Shown here in pieces: positions 14,371 to 23,473 of a DNA stretch of 64,000 nt. Origin of the DNA: PALSA-270 sp963770915 (GTDB taxonomy: Bacteria; Acidobacteriota; Terriglobia; Terriglobales; Acidobacteriaceae); NCBI GenBank assembly GCA_963770915.1, contig CAVYRG010000001.1, positions 2,790,001 to 2,854,000 of the forward strand, given 5' to 3'. Under the pieces are notes generated by a model that had not been told where the DNA came from, did no database searches, and saw only the letters and a list, made by a program, of their open reading frames with translations. Position 1 is the stretch's first letter; each line of letters starts with the position of its first letter. The translations under genes were made by a program, and so were the position numbers.

Positions 14371-14589
14371 TTACTTCTTCGCCGTCTCAGCCTTGGCGTA
14401 CTTGCGGCGGAAGCGCTCGACGCGGCCGGCGGTATCCATGAGCTTCTGCTTGCCGGTGAAGAACGGGTGGCAATTGGAGCAGATTTCCACGTGGATATCG
14501 CCGCGATGGGTGGAACGGGTGGTAAAGCTGTTGCCGCACGCGCACAGCACGCGAATTTCGTTGTAAGCGGGATGGATAGCTGCCTTCAT
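14371..14589 (-). CDS. rpmE: 50S ribosomal protein L31 (zinc-binding form)
   Basis: A 72-residue ribosomal protein. C16, C18, C37 and C40 form the zinc site of the C+ form, which is normally used under zinc-replete conditions. The start MKAAIHPAYNEIRV is typical. A monocistronic arrangement is suggested by its own terminator downstream and repeats upstream. Confidence 0.95.
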   Translation of the reverse strand: MKAAIHPAYNEIRVLCACGNSFTTRSTHRGDIHVEICSNCHPFFTGKQKLMDTAGRVERFRRKYAKAETAKK

Positions 14590-14699
14590 GGGTCTCCAAA
14601 TCTTGTCGCGAATCGTTAGATTCTACCGGATGGCTGCGGGATTCAGCAAACACCCTCAACCATCGGGTAGTGGCACAATTTGGATATTTCTCTCTAATT

Positions 14700-14796
14700 T
14701 GTCATTCCGAGGCGCAGCAGTATCGCGCGAGGAATCTGCTGTTTTGGCAGTGGCAACAAGCAGATTTCTCGCCCATAAGGCCGGCTTGAATGACAA
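14700..14796. repeat. Intergenic palindromic repeat, family A
   Basis: GTCATTCCGAGGCGCAG ... GAGGAATCTGCT ... AAGCAGATTTCTCG ... TTGAATGACAA, the same architecture as 8556-8655. It lies between HU and rpmE. Confidence 0.7.
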
Positions 14797-14830
14797 TGGT
14801 TAGGATAAATTCGCCAAACTGAGCCACTCC

Positions 14831-14913
14831 TTAACCACCAAGGACACGAAGTCACACGAAGGAAATCAACCCGCGTCAAGACCTTTGTGGAACCTCGTGT
14901 CCTTCGTGGTTGA
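14831..14913. repeat. Inverted repeat of the ACCACnAAGGACACGAAG type
   Basis: Arms 14831-14851 and 14893-14913 are reverse complements at about 18 of 21 positions. A single arm (ACCACGAAGGACACTAAGAG) recurs at about 15559-15579. It is a further intergenic repeat class. Confidence 0.6.
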
Positions 14914-14983
14914 TCGGTTTCTTCCTTCTCCGTTCGTCGAAACTGGGCGGGCCACCGAAGTGCAGGACTCTCAAGCAAAAGAA

Positions 14984-15009
14984 AACGGCAGGGCCGACCC
15001 CCTGCCGTT
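14984..15009 (-). terminator. Intrinsic terminator of the HU gene
   Basis: AACGGCAGGG and CCCTGCCGTT give a 10-bp stem with a 6-nt loop. The minus strand continues TTCTTTTG, a clear U-tract. Confidence 0.75.
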
Positions 15010-15038
15010 TCGATTCTTGTTTCGAACCCTGTGGCTTA

Positions 15039-15320
15039 CTATTTGCCGCGGTTGACGGCCTTTTTGAGTTCAGCTCCGGCGGTGAACTTCGCCACCCGGC
15101 GGGCTGCGATCTTGATGGTTGCCCCTGTTTGCGGATTGCGTCCGTTACGTGCCTTCCTCTGCGATACCGAGAAAGTCCCGAAACCGATGAGGGCCACCCG
15201 GTCTCCCTTTTTGAGGGCCGCGGTGATACTGTCCACTGCCGTGTCGATGGCAGACGCTGCTTGCGATTTGCTAATCCGGCTGCCGGCTGCGATCCGGTTA
15301 ATAAGATCGGCTTTATTCAT
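15039..15320 (-). CDS. hup: HU-family nucleoid DNA-binding protein
   Basis: A 93-residue HU/IHF protein that bends and compacts DNA. MNKADLINRIA starts the helical dimerisation part. GFGTFSVSQRKARNGRNPQT is the DNA-binding beta arm with the conserved Arg-Asn-Pro tip. CAGGAGACGAG precedes the ATG. A good promoter (TTGACT-N18-TAAATA) lies upstream and an intrinsic terminator downstream, so it is a one-gene unit. A second HU-type gene is at 61134-61427. Confidence 0.95.
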   Translation of the reverse strand: MNKADLINRIAAGSRISKSQAASAIDTAVDSITAALKKGDRVALIGFGTFSVSQRKARNGRNPQTGATIKIAARRVAKFTAGAELKKAVNRGK

Positions 15321-15398
15321 CTCGTCTCCTGTCCGGTTTCGTCTGTGCCCAGCGCGAGCGCCAAGCGTGCCTTTGCTGAGTTGGAAACCGTGTGGGCC

Positions 15399-15428
15399 TA
15401 TTTAGCGCCCGTATTTCTCCAAAGTCAA
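15399..15428 (-). promoter_or_regulatory. Sigma-70-type promoter of the HU gene
   Basis: On the minus strand TTGACT (15428-15423) and TAAATA (15404-15399) are 18 nt apart, about 80 bp upstream of the HU start codon. Apart from this, the 15321-15774 gap holds an ACCACGAAGGACAC repeat arm and the gdhA leader. Confidence 0.6.
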
Positions 15429-15774
15429 CTGTGGAAATCCGCGCCCATTGCCTTGTTTGCGTCCTCGCGTTCATTTTGACAAGCAGTTCCGCGATGGTGC
15501 GCGGCAGCACCTTCGTGTGGCAGGCAGAGGTCGGTGGTTAGCTGTGCTGAAAATTCAGGGACCACGAAGGACACTAAGAGAGGCTCGCATTTCGCCACCT
15601 TGCGCACCTCCCCCGCCCTTAAGGCTATTGCGTCCGGAAGCTGCCCACATGTCTTCGGCTTGCCCGGCCGCGGCGGGCTGCTTATACTCCAGGAAGCCCG
15701 CGTGCCTACGCGGAGTGTATCGACCGGCAATGGCCGGCATCTTACTTCCAGACCGCCAATCGTCGGAGGCCGCC

Positions 15775-17058
15775 ATGAAAGCCGAGACCACCCTGACGCC
15801 CGCTATTCCGGAACAGGAGCTCAATCCCTGGGAAGAGCAAGCCGCCCGCTTCGATCTGGCGGCGCAGAAGCTGAATCTGGAAGAGGGACTGTGGAAGGTG
15901 CTGCGCTATCCCAACCGCGAGCTGATCCTGCACATTCCCGTGGCCATGGATAACGGCACGCTCGAGGTTTTTACCGGCTTTCGGGTGCAGCATTCCATCG
16001 CGCGCGGGCCCTCGAAGGGCGGCATTCGCTACGGTCCTGACGTCACCCTCGACGAAGTCCGCGCCCTGGCCGCCTGGATGACCTGGAAGTGCGCGGTGGT
16101 GAATATTCCCTTCGGCGGCGCCAAAGGCGGCGTGATTTGCGAGCCGCACAAAATGTCGCGCGGCGAGCTGGAGCGCATGACCCGCCGCTACACCGCAGAG
16201 CTGGTGGAGTTCATCGGCCCGGAACAGGACGTCCCCGCGCCTGACGTCAACACCAATGAGCAGATCATGGCCTGGATGATGGACACTTACTCCATGCACA
16301 TGCGCCGCACGGTCACGGCGGTGGTGACCGGCAAGCCCATCAATATCGGCGGGTCGCGCGGGCGGCGCGAAGCCACCGGGCGCGGCATCATGATCGTCTG
16401 CAACGAGGCAGTGAAGAAGCTCGGGCTGAGCCCGGAATCGACGCGCGTCATCGTGCAGGGCTTCGGCAATGTGGGCTCGAATGCGGCGCGGCTGATGGCG
16501 GAGGAAGGGTACAAAATCGTCGGCATTGCCGAAGTCGATGGCGGGCTCTACAACGCTAAGGGAATTGACATTGATGCGCTCTGGGAGCATCAGCAGAGCA
16601 AAGGAAGCGTGCAGGGATTTCCCGGAGCCGAGAAGGCCGACGCCGGCGAACTGCTGACCACGGCTTGCGAAATTCTGATTCCCGCCGCCACCGAGAACCA
16701 GATCACCAGCCACAATGCCGACAAGATCAAGTGCCGCATTCTGGCCGAAGGCGCCAACGGACCGACCACGGCGGCGGCCGATGAAATCCTGGCCGACAAA
16801 GGCGTGTTCGTAATCCCCGACATTTTGTGCAACGCGGGAGGGGTGACGACCTCCTATTTTGAATGGGTGCAGGATCGCCAGGGCTATTTCTGGAAGGAAT
16901 CGCGAGTAAACGAAGAGCTTGACGAGCTGATGAAGACCGCCTTCCAGGATGTGGTGCGTTACGCGAAAACCCACGGCGTCAATAACCGGCTGGCGGCCTA
17001 TATGCTGGCGATCGACCGGGTGGCGTACACGATCCGGCAGCGCGGGTTCTACGCGTAG
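15775..17058 (+). CDS. gdhA: Glutamate dehydrogenase
   Basis: A 427-residue hexameric-type enzyme interconverting glutamate and 2-oxoglutarate plus ammonia. Substrate site: K81 in GPSKGGIRY and catalytic K117 in PFGGAKGG. D157 lies in PAPDVNT, and the Rossmann motif GFGNVGS (229-235) binds NAD(P). GGAGG at 15765-15769 fixes the ATG at 15775; the open frame to 15448 is non-homologous upstream DNA. The cofactor preference cannot be decided from the fold motif alone. A small secreted-protein gene follows after 59 bp. Confidence 0.95.
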   Translation: MKAETTLTPAIPEQELNPWEEQAARFDLAAQKLNLEEGLWKVLRYPNRELILHIPVAMDNGTLEVFTGFRVQHSIARGPSKGGIRYGPDVTLDEVRALAAWMTWKCAVVNIPFGGAKGGVICEPHKMSRGELERMTRRYTAELVEFIGPEQDVPAPDVNTNEQIMAWMMDTYSMHMRRTVTAVVTGKPINIGGSRGRREATGRGIMIVCNEAVKKLGLSPESTRVIVQGFGNVGSNAARLMAEEGYKIVGIAEVDGGLYNAKGIDIDALWEHQQSKGSVQGFPGAEKADAGELLTTACEILIPAATENQITSHNADKIKCRILAEGANGPTTAAADEILADKGVFVIPDILCNAGGVTTSYFEWVQDRQGYFWKESRVNEELDELMKTAFQDVVRYAKTHGVNNRLAAYMLAIDRVAYTIRQRGFYA

Positions 17059-17117
17059 TTGCAATGGGTTTCTACCACAGGGGGACACAGGGAAGCACCG
17101 GGGGGCGGGAGGAGCTT

Positions 17118-17411
17118 ATGCAAGTAGGCCGGAGCCTCTGGCTCACATTGGCAGTTGTTCTTTTTCTTCTGGCGCCCGCGCCGGGGCAGAGTTCTCAACC
17201 GGCGCCATCTCCGAAAACGGCGCAATCCTCCGCGGCGAAACCCTCAGCCGCCGAGATTGCCGCCGCCAAAGCCGCCGGCAAAGTCTGGGTGAATCTCGGG
17301 ACCGGCATCTATCACCGGGGCGGCCGCTGGTACGGCAAGACCAAGAACGGCAAGTTCATGACGGTGCAGGAAGCCAACAAAGCCGGCTACAAGCCCGCGA
17401 AACGGGATTGA
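17118..17411 (+). CDS. Small secreted protein with GIYHRGGRWYG-type C-terminal domain
   Basis: A 97-residue protein. The signal peptide covers about residues 1-24, then a Pro/Ala/Ser linker follows. The compact C-terminal domain reads VWVNLGTGIYHRGGRWYG ... MTVQEANKAGYKPA. I have seen this short domain at the ends of acidobacterial exported proteins and next to nuclease-like modules, but its function is not known to me. GGAGG precedes the ATG at 17118. Confidence 0.65.
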   Translation: MQVGRSLWLTLAVVLFLLAPAPGQSSQPAPSPKTAQSSAAKPSAAEIAAAKAAGKVWVNLGTGIYHRGGRWYGKTKNGKFMTVQEANKAGYKPAKRD

Positions 17412-17427
17412 CCCCCCCAGCCGCTGC

Positions 17428-18132
17428 TCACGGCTTTGGCTGCATGGTCAGGGGCCGTTGCAGCACCATTTCCACCTGGGTTCCGACCGGCAATGAAATC
17501 GCATCGCCGCGCCTGAACAGATCAATGCTCAATCCCACCGCTGCGCCGATGAGGGCGCCCCGGCCGATGCCAACGCGGCTAATCGCTCCCAGGACGGCGC
17601 CCTGACCCGTGATTTTGGCCATGGTGTAAACATCGGCATCAATCTGGTCCACCGGCTCGATGGTGCCTTCCCGGTCGACGGTGCGTTCCTGGCTCGAGCC
17701 GGGCAGACTCTGCAGGCTGCCTGTGATCGAGAGGACGCGGTTGTCCGGCAGGATGAAGTCGGTGAATCGAAGGCGGAGCCGGGCGCGGCCTCGGACGCGG
17801 CCCGGCCTGCCCTCACCTTCCACCACTCCCAGCACCCGAGTGTGCTCGGGAATCACAATGCGATTGTTCAGCACAACCGGGAACGAGGTTTCAAGATAGA
17901 TTCCCGAGCCTGGAGTCGCGGACGTGGTGTGGAGCGCCCCGGTTAGTTCCATGAGCAGATGCGTGCCTGCAGGAATTGTGATCGATTCGGCAGTTACCGG
18001 GCTGGGCACGCTCTCGGCGGCAGGCGCGACGATTGTGGAACCACGCTGCATGGTAGCCACAAATGCGGCTTGCGCCATGCACAAACTCGCGAGAATAAGG
18101 ATGCATCCGGACAACTTCAGAAACCATTTCAT
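17428..18132 (-). CDS. Exported protein with VirB10/TrbI-like beta domain (tentative)
   Basis: A 234-residue protein with a signal peptide (MKWFLKLSGCILILASLC). It then has a region reading IPAGTHLLMELTGALHT ... VIPEHTRVLGVV that resembles the beta fold of VirB10/TrbI C-termini. A Gly-rich late segment (GQGAVLGAISRVGIGRGAL) could insert in a membrane. No other conjugation genes are nearby, so a role in type IV secretion is not implied. GGAGGG precedes the ATG at 18132; upstream in-frame codons overlap the GntR-type gene and were discarded. Confidence 0.55.
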   Translation of the reverse strand: MKWFLKLSGCILILASLCMAQAAFVATMQRGSTIVAPAAESVPSPVTAESITIPAGTHLLMELTGALHTTSATPGSGIYLETSFPVVLNNRIVIPEHTRVLGVVEGEGRPGRVRGRARLRLRFTDFILPDNRVLSITGSLQSLPGSSQERTVDREGTIEPVDQIDADVYTMAKITGQGAVLGAISRVGIGRGALIGAAVGLSIDLFRRGDAISLPVGTQVEMVLQRPLTMQPKP

Positions 18133-18256
18133 GATGACCCTCCACGGTGACCCTAGCCGAGCCGGCACGAAGGCGAGAGATGCGGCCTGTCTTTCAAAAG
18201 AGATGTTAGGAGCAGAATGCGGGCAGGAGCGTCGCAATGGGACACTGTCGCGAGTG

Positions 18257-19183
18257 TCATACTGAGCCGAGGAGCGGGGCGCGCACGAACTCCTCATAGC
18301 GGCGTAACTCCTCGAGGGAGGGTTCCGCCAACAGGGGAAACACAATGGCGTAGCACCGTGGCGGCAGATCTTTGGCGGTAACCGAATCGCAGACCACCGC
18401 TGCGGTCTGCTCCAATCCCCTCTGCCAGTTGGGCTTGCGGGCATCGCGTAACAACAGGCTGTCGGGATCAAATCCGGCGGCGGCAAGCATGGTACGGGCC
18501 CGCTGCAGGAAGTCCGGCCAGCGCGAGGCGACGCCGACCAGCGCGCCCGGCGGCGCCGGAAGCCACCCTGCCAGAGACGACGGCACGGAGCGAATCTGCA
18601 GGGCCAGCAACTCGCTTCCGGCGGGAAGGGCTTGGCGTACCGCCTTCACTTTGCTCGGGAGCGCTGCTGGGATCGCGCCGTCCAGCACGCCGGGCCGTGC
18701 GCAGTCTTCGAGCCCGCACCTTCCGACCGGAAAAGTGACGGCCTGCTGCATCTCCGCCGTCACGATTCTGCGTAACTCCTCGTCCGGCTCGATAAGAACA
18801 AAATGATCTGGCGGCTGAAGTTCCAGCCATTGCCGCAGACGCGAGCGCACCGCGCTCAGTGGGGCTCCGAGAGTGCGCGCCGAACGAAAAAGGCCGGCAA
18901 TGAGCCGATCGAGGGCCAAAGCCGAAGACGGCGCCTGTTCCGGTTTGTTGGCTCGAACGTAGACTCCGCTGCCGTGGCGCAATTCCAGCCAACGCTCGCG
19001 TTCCAGCTGCCTGTATCCTGCGCTGACTGTATTGTGGTGCAGGCGAAACCGCCGGGCCAACTCACGCGTGCTCGGCAGGCGCTGTCCCGCGGCCAGATCG
19101 CCGCTTAGGATGCCCAGAATGATCTGCGTCACCAGTTGCTCGCGGAGGGTGACCTCGCTGCCGTGGGCAAACCAGAATTGCAT
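18257..19183 (-). CDS. GntR-family transcriptional regulator
   Basis: A 308-residue protein. The first 75 residues form a GntR winged helix: REQLVTQIILGILSGDLAAG, then LPSTRELARRFRLHHNTVSA and GSGVYV. The remaining 230 residues are not the aminotransferase domain of MocR types nor a plain FadR/UTRA domain as far as I can tell; a ligand-binding role is inferred. The operator and targets are unknown. The exported-protein gene at 17428-18132 lies 124 bp downstream. Confidence 0.8.
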   Translation of the reverse strand: MQFWFAHGSEVTLREQLVTQIILGILSGDLAAGQRLPSTRELARRFRLHHNTVSAGYRQLERERWLELRHGSGVYVRANKPEQAPSSALALDRLIAGLFRSARTLGAPLSAVRSRLRQWLELQPPDHFVLIEPDEELRRIVTAEMQQAVTFPVGRCGLEDCARPGVLDGAIPAALPSKVKAVRQALPAGSELLALQIRSVPSSLAGWLPAPPGALVGVASRWPDFLQRARTMLAAAGFDPDSLLLRDARKPNWQRGLEQTAAVVCDSVTAKDLPPRCYAIVFPLLAEPSLEELRRYEEFVRAPLLGSV

Positions 19184-19249
19184 GGCGGCAACATCTTACA
19201 GCTTGATTTCGCGTAGCGCTGATCGCTGGGCAATACCAAGACAGCCCGA

Positions 19250-19287
19250 AGACTGACGACTGAAGACTGAAGACTGAAGACTGACTA
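19250..19287. repeat. Short tandem repeat (GACTGAA)n
   Basis: Four to five units of GACTGAA/GACTGAC run head to tail between the divergent GntR gene and pgsA. Similar wordy repeats (GTCAGTCGTC; GTTGGCCGTTGG) occur at 38398-38465 and 47312-47400. Confidence 0.6.
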
Positions 19288-19366
19288 CCATCTCCTTTTC
19301 ATTGCTTTCCCCTTGCGCCGTGGAGGATAATCGGGCAGCGTCGTTAAGCCTCTTTCGGAACGGTTC

Positions 19367-20026
19367 TTGCCCGCCGTGAATCTGCCCAACTCCATCACGC
19401 TGACCCGCATCTTCAGCATTCCGCTGTTGATCTGGATCCTTTCCACCAGCCGCTTCCCCAGCGCGAACGGCGAGAAAGAACTGCTGGCGTCGGCGCTGTT
19501 CATCGCTGCCTCGATCACGGATGGAATTGACGGCTATCTGGCCCGCAAACGCGGCCAGATCACGACCATGGGAATGCTGCTCGACCCGCTGGCCGATAAG
19601 CTGCTGATCGCGGCGGCGTTCATCACGCTGGTGCAATTCAATCCCAGCCTGGTTCCGGCCTGGATGGCGGTGGTGATCATCGGGCGGGAATTTTTGGTGA
19701 GTGGGCTGCGCTCCATCGCAGCGTCGGAAGGATTCACCATCGAAGCCAGCAATCTCGGCAAGTTCAAAATGCTGGTGCAGATTGTCTCCGTGGTTGCGGT
19801 GATTCTCGACCACCGCTGGAAGGAGTGGCCGGTTTACGGCCCCTACTTCTTCCCCGTGCATTGGATCGCTTATGTGGCGATCTGGTTCATGGTGTTCCTG
19901 TCGCTGGCCTCCGCGATCGACTATTTCGCTGCCTTCTGGTCCAAGATCGACCGGCATGTGGTGAAGCGACGCCGGCGCGCCTTCGTCCTCAGCCGGCGGA
20001 GGAAACGCAATGTCCCCGCCACCTGA
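19367..20026 (+). CDS. pgsA: CDP-diacylglycerol-glycerol-3-phosphate 3-phosphatidyltransferase
   Basis: A 219-residue inner-membrane enzyme making phosphatidylglycerol-phosphate. The complete CDP-alcohol phosphotransferase motif is present: D55-G56-x2-A59-R60-x8-G69-x3-D73-x3-D77. Membrane helices surround it, and a basic tail ends the protein. The start is TTG at 19367 or GTG at 19376; neither has a strong Shine-Dalgarno. It overlaps the AMMECR1 gene by 17 bp, implying translational coupling. Confidence 0.92.
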   Translation: MPAVNLPNSITLTRIFSIPLLIWILSTSRFPSANGEKELLASALFIAASITDGIDGYLARKRGQITTMGMLLDPLADKLLIAAAFITLVQFNPSLVPAWMAVVIIGREFLVSGLRSIAASEGFTIEASNLGKFKMLVQIVSVVAVILDHRWKEWPVYGPYFFPVHWIAYVAIWFMVFLSLASAIDYFAAFWSKIDRHVVKRRRRAFVLSRRRKRNVPAT

Positions 20027-20618
20027 AGGTTCCGTTCCTGCCTCCGACGCCGGCCTGCGCGGCGCAGAGTACCCCGAATATTCTCCCGAAGAGCGCGCGT
20101 TGTTGCTGAAGCTGGCTCATGAGGCGATTGCTTCCGCGCTTGAGCGTCGCGAGATTTCGCTCGCCCCGCCTTCGCCTCATCTCGCCGAGCCCAGGGGTGT
20201 GTTTTCCACCTTGTATCATCGCGGCAATTTGCGGGGCTGCATCGGGCAGGTGTTGCCCGTGGGTCAGCTCTATCGCGCGGTCGCCGAAACCGCTCGCGGC
20301 GCAGCCTTTGAGGATCCCCGCTTTCCGCCCCTGACGCGGGAAGAACTGCCGGAATTGCGGCTTTCGCTCAGCATTCTTTCCCCGCTTAAACCCATCAGGC
20401 CGGAGGAAGTGGAGATTGGCCGCCACGGCTTGCTGGTCCGCTGGGGAGGGCGGCGCGGCCTGCTGCTTCCCCAGGTCCCGGTGGAGCACAAGTGGGACCG
20501 CATCACTTTTATGGAGCAGACCTGCCTGAAGGCAGGCTTGTCGCCTCATGCGTGGAAGTCAGGCGCGGAGCTGGAAGCCTTCACGGCGGAAGTGTTCGCC
20601 GATGAAGAAGCTCAATAA
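20010..20618 (+). CDS. amrA: AMMECR1-domain protein (AmmeMemoRadiSam system protein A)
   Basis: A 202-residue AMMECR1-fold protein with the signature LRGCIG at residues 74-79 and a central FEDPRFPPLT segment. The family is usually encoded with a Memo protein and a radical SAM enzyme (AmmeMemoRadiSam), but neither is in this window. The function is unresolved. Its 5' end lies inside pgsA, so the pair is probably one transcript ending at the terminator at 20636-20661. Confidence 0.85.
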   Translation: MSPPPEGSVPASDAGLRGAEYPEYSPEERALLLKLAHEAIASALERREISLAPPSPHLAEPRGVFSTLYHRGNLRGCIGQVLPVGQLYRAVAETARGAAFEDPRFPPLTREELPELRLSLSILSPLKPIRPEEVEIGRHGLLVRWGGRRGLLLPQVPVEHKWDRITFMEQTCLKAGLSPHAWKSGAELEAFTAEVFADEEAQ

Positions 20619-20635
20619 TGGCCAGCGCAAAGAAA

Positions 20636-20661
20636 AAAGGCGCGATTTGCATCGCGCCTTT
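20636..20661. terminator. Bidirectional intrinsic terminator
   Basis: AAAGGCGCGAT-TTGC-ATCGCGCCTTT forms a perfect 11-bp stem with A/T tracts on both sides. It sits between convergent genes (AMMECR1 and the secreted protein) and can serve both. Confidence 0.8.
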
Positions 20662-20684
20662 GCGGTTACAGTTCGGGCTAATTC

Positions 20685-21659
20685 TTATTGCTCGTTGTCG
20701 AGTTCCACCCGATCGCCAACGTGGAGATCTTCCAGCGCGAAGACGACCATGCCGGTCGCCGTCGTCGGCGTTGCGCTGAGAATGACGATTTCACCCACCG
20801 AGCGCCGCGGCAAGTCAGCCACGTGAATATTGGGGCCGGTGCCATTCTTGGTCAACATGCTGGCATCGATAGAGGGTTTGTTCTTCTGAGTGTCTTCCGC
20901 GATGGCGGCTTTGAAGGAGAGCGAATCCACCGGATCTCTGAGGTCGGTTCCGTAGGAGCGCACCGCGCGGAAGTAGTCCCCCACTTTTACGCCGTGATCG
21001 GATCCCACATTCAGATAAACCTTGGCGCCGGTGCCGAGTACGGAGTCGAAATCGCGGGCCAGCACGATGCGTGCCCCTAGTTTATTGTCCGCGGGCAGAA
21101 AACGGTCAAAGCGGACCGGAGGATGGAACTGCACAGCCGGCTTGTCTGCGTAAGGAACGGCGATGTCGCCGGGGTTTACGGGATCGCAACTAAACTCAAC
21201 CTGTCCGATGGCGACCTTGCTGCGCGCGTCAATGATCCTCACCCTGGCCAGTTCCGCGTAAGGCTGGCCCATAGATTTGAGCAGAGCGTGCTGCCCGGCA
21301 AACAGCTCATAGCGGTTGGGATCAACCAGCTCGCGCAAGATAGTGTATTGCTGTCCGGCCTGATAGCCATTGCCCGAGAGGTAAATCATGTCGCCGTTCA
21401 CGAACTTGGTGGTGTTCGGCGTGTCGAGTCCGCCGGCCACGAAATCGGCGTTAGGCAGGAGCTGCTTGCTGACGAAACCCGCGCAGTAAAGGTCAGCGTA
21501 GGTCGGGGTCTGCACGCGCTCGATGGGGAAACTCACACGGCTGGCCACGGTGCCTTGCGGCGAATCCCCAGGATCCACGCTCGAGCCGGCGTCAGGTTGC
21601 TGTGCGTGGGCGCCCACAGCCAGCAGCAACAGCAGCAGCAACATCCCTGTTTTCTTCAT
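20685..21659 (-). CDS. Secreted protein with FlgT-like C-terminal repeat (tentative)
   Basis: A 324-residue protein with a signal peptide (MKKTGMLLLLLLLAVGAHA). Its segment VYLNVGSDHGVKVGDYFRAVR resembles the small beta domain found in FlgT C-termini and other exported proteins, where V-x3-G-x2-x-G-V-x-x-G-D is common. A second such element (IVILSATPTT ... LHVGDRVEL) closes the chain. No flagellar genes are nearby. The function is unknown. Confidence 0.6.
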   Translation of the reverse strand: MKKTGMLLLLLLLAVGAHAQQPDAGSSVDPGDSPQGTVASRVSFPIERVQTPTYADLYCAGFVSKQLLPNADFVAGGLDTPNTTKFVNGDMIYLSGNGYQAGQQYTILRELVDPNRYELFAGQHALLKSMGQPYAELARVRIIDARSKVAIGQVEFSCDPVNPGDIAVPYADKPAVQFHPPVRFDRFLPADNKLGARIVLARDFDSVLGTGAKVYLNVGSDHGVKVGDYFRAVRSYGTDLRDPVDSLSFKAAIAEDTQKNKPSIDASMLTKNGTGPNIHVADLPRRSVGEIVILSATPTTATGMVVFALEDLHVGDRVELDNEQ

Positions 21660-21895
21660 GTTACCTCCGATTCATCGCCGCCGGATTGGCGGCGCATGCC
21701 CCGCTAAACGCAGCAAAACAAAAGGGCTTTCTGCCCGGACAGTAACAAGGGGGTGGAGTCCGGTCAAGGTTACGCCGGTGTCATGCGCGGTACGCTAAAA
21801 AGTTTTGCCGGGAAGAAGGGCGGAGAACAATTGATAATCCCCTGTTGCATATGTAACTTACCGGACTGTAATATCGCGCGGATCAGTCCGAAACG

Positions 21896-23473
21896 ATGAC
21901 TGCGTTAGCCAACAATTACATTTCCCGGCTCTTGCCCCTGCGGCTGCCCAAGCTCTGCGTTGCCGTCATTGGCGCTGACCCCGCGGAAATGGTGGAAAAA
22001 GCGGAGTCTTTGCTCCGCGATAACCCCTTTCTGGAATTCAGGCTGGACTATCTTTCCCGGCCCGCGCTGGCGATGCCGAAGATCAAACGGTTTACCGAAT
22101 ACCACCCCCACGTGGTGGTGATCGCCACTTGCCGGCGAGTAGCGAATGGGGGAAAGTTCAAAGGCTCGCTGGCTTCGCAATTGGATATCCTGGCAAAGGC
22201 TTCCGCCTCCGGCTGCCAGCTTCTGGATATCGAGCTGCAAAGCGCCATGCGCTGCAAACGGGAGCAGTTGGAGCGCTTGCGGGCCCGCGCCGGCCTAATC
22301 CTTTCTTTCCACGACTTCCGCGCCACCAAGAAGCTGGACGAAACCCTGGAGAAGATGGCCAGGCTGGCGGCGGACTTCTATAAGGTGGTAAGCACTGCGA
22401 CCTCGTTGTACGACAACGTGACCATGATGAAGTTTCTGGAGCAGCAGAGCGAGCGGCATTCGCTCATCGGCATGTGCATGGGAGAGCAGGGCATTATCAG
22501 CCGCGTGCTCGGGGTGCGGGCGGGCAGCGTATTTACGTTCGCTTCGCTGAGTCCCGAGCAGAGAACGGCCCCCGGCCAGGTTACCGCCCAGGAATTGCGC
22601 AGCACTTACCGCATCGAGCAAGTGGACGCCGCGACGCGGGTTTATGGCGTGGTCGGCGATCCAGTGGCGCAGTCGCTCTCTCCGACGATCATGAATGCGG
22701 CGATGCGGCGGGAGAACGTCAATGCCGTGTACCTGGCCTTACACGCCAAGACTCTGAAAGACCTGCTGGCGTGTGTGCGCGATATTCCGATTAACGGGCT
22801 TTCCGTCACCATGCCGTACAAGCAGGAGATTCTGCGGCACCTCGACAACACCGACTCTCACACCACCAAGATCGGGGCCTGCAACACGGTGGTCAGAGGG
22901 CAGGACGGCAAGCTCTACGGCTTCAATACCGACACGGCGGGGATTGTGCGCCCGCTGGAGCGGCGGATTCCGCTGGAAAAGGCGAAAATTCTGGTGCTGG
23001 GAGCGGGGGGCGCTGCTCGCGCCGCGGTGTTCGGCCTAAAGGAGCGCGGCGCCGAGATCTACATTCTGAACCGCAGCGCGGGGCCGGCGCAGAAGCTGGC
23101 ACATCAGGCTCGGGCGCGAATCGTGAAGCGGGCTAGTGATCTGAAAAAGCAGCGGTTCGACGTGATCATCAATGCCACGCCGGTCGGCATGGGCAACACG
23201 CACGACACGCCGCTGAAAGAGGACGAGATCAACACCAAGTTCGTGTTTGACATGGTTTACGACCCCATGGAGACGCGCCTGATCAAGCTGGCCAAAGGGC
23301 GCGGGGCGGAAGTGATCCCTGGGATCGAGATGTTCGTTCATCAGGCAGCCCGGCAGTTTGAAATCTGGACGGGGAAACCCGCTCCGTCGGACGAAATGTT
23401 GAGCGTGGTGATGAAGGCTCTTCAGGAACGGGCCGCGGCGCGAGAAGCAGAGAAAGCGGCCCGCAAGGGGTAG
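21896..23473 (+). CDS. aroDE: Bifunctional 3-dehydroquinate dehydratase / shikimate dehydrogenase
   Basis: A 525-residue fusion carrying two consecutive shikimate steps. Residues 20-240 are a type I dehydroquinate dehydratase: EFR at 47-49, H139 in LSFHD, and the Schiff-base K163 in YKVVSTA. Residues 248-510 are shikimate dehydrogenase: SLSPTIMN (260-267), catalytic K309 in TMPYK, D346 in NTD and GAGGAARA (369-376) for NADPH. Such AroD-AroE fusions are known from plants, chlamydiae and some other bacteria. It stands alone, far from the aromatic cluster at 44-52 kb. Confidence 0.95.
   Translation: MTALANNYISRLLPLRLPKLCVAVIGADPAEMVEKAESLLRDNPFLEFRLDYLSRPALAMPKIKRFTEYHPHVVVIATCRRVANGGKFKGSLASQLDILAKASASGCQLLDIELQSAMRCKREQLERLRARAGLILSFHDFRATKKLDETLEKMARLAADFYKVVSTATSLYDNVTMMKFLEQQSERHSLIGMCMGEQGIISRVLGVRAGSVFTFASLSPEQRTAPGQVTAQELRSTYRIEQVDAATRVYGVVGDPVAQSLSPTIMNAAMRRENVNAVYLALHAKTLKDLLACVRDIPINGLSVTMPYKQEILRHLDNTDSHTTKIGACNTVVRGQDGKLYGFNTDTAGIVRPLERRIPLEKAKILVLGAGGAARAAVFGLKERGAEIYILNRSAGPAQKLAHQARARIVKRASDLKKQRFDVIINATPVGMGNTHDTPLKEDEINTKFVFDMVYDPMETRLIKLAKGRGAEVIPGIEMFVHQAARQFEIWTGKPAPSDEMLSVVMKALQERAAAREAEKAARKG

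Noticed and set aside
15742..17088. 448-codon frame antisense to gdhA
   Set aside because: His/Arg/Ala-rich shadow; the glutamate dehydrogenase motifs are unambiguous on the other strand.
17428..18132. Type IV secretion component
   Set aside because: Only the VirB10-like beta segment is suggestive; no other conjugation or secretion gene is present.
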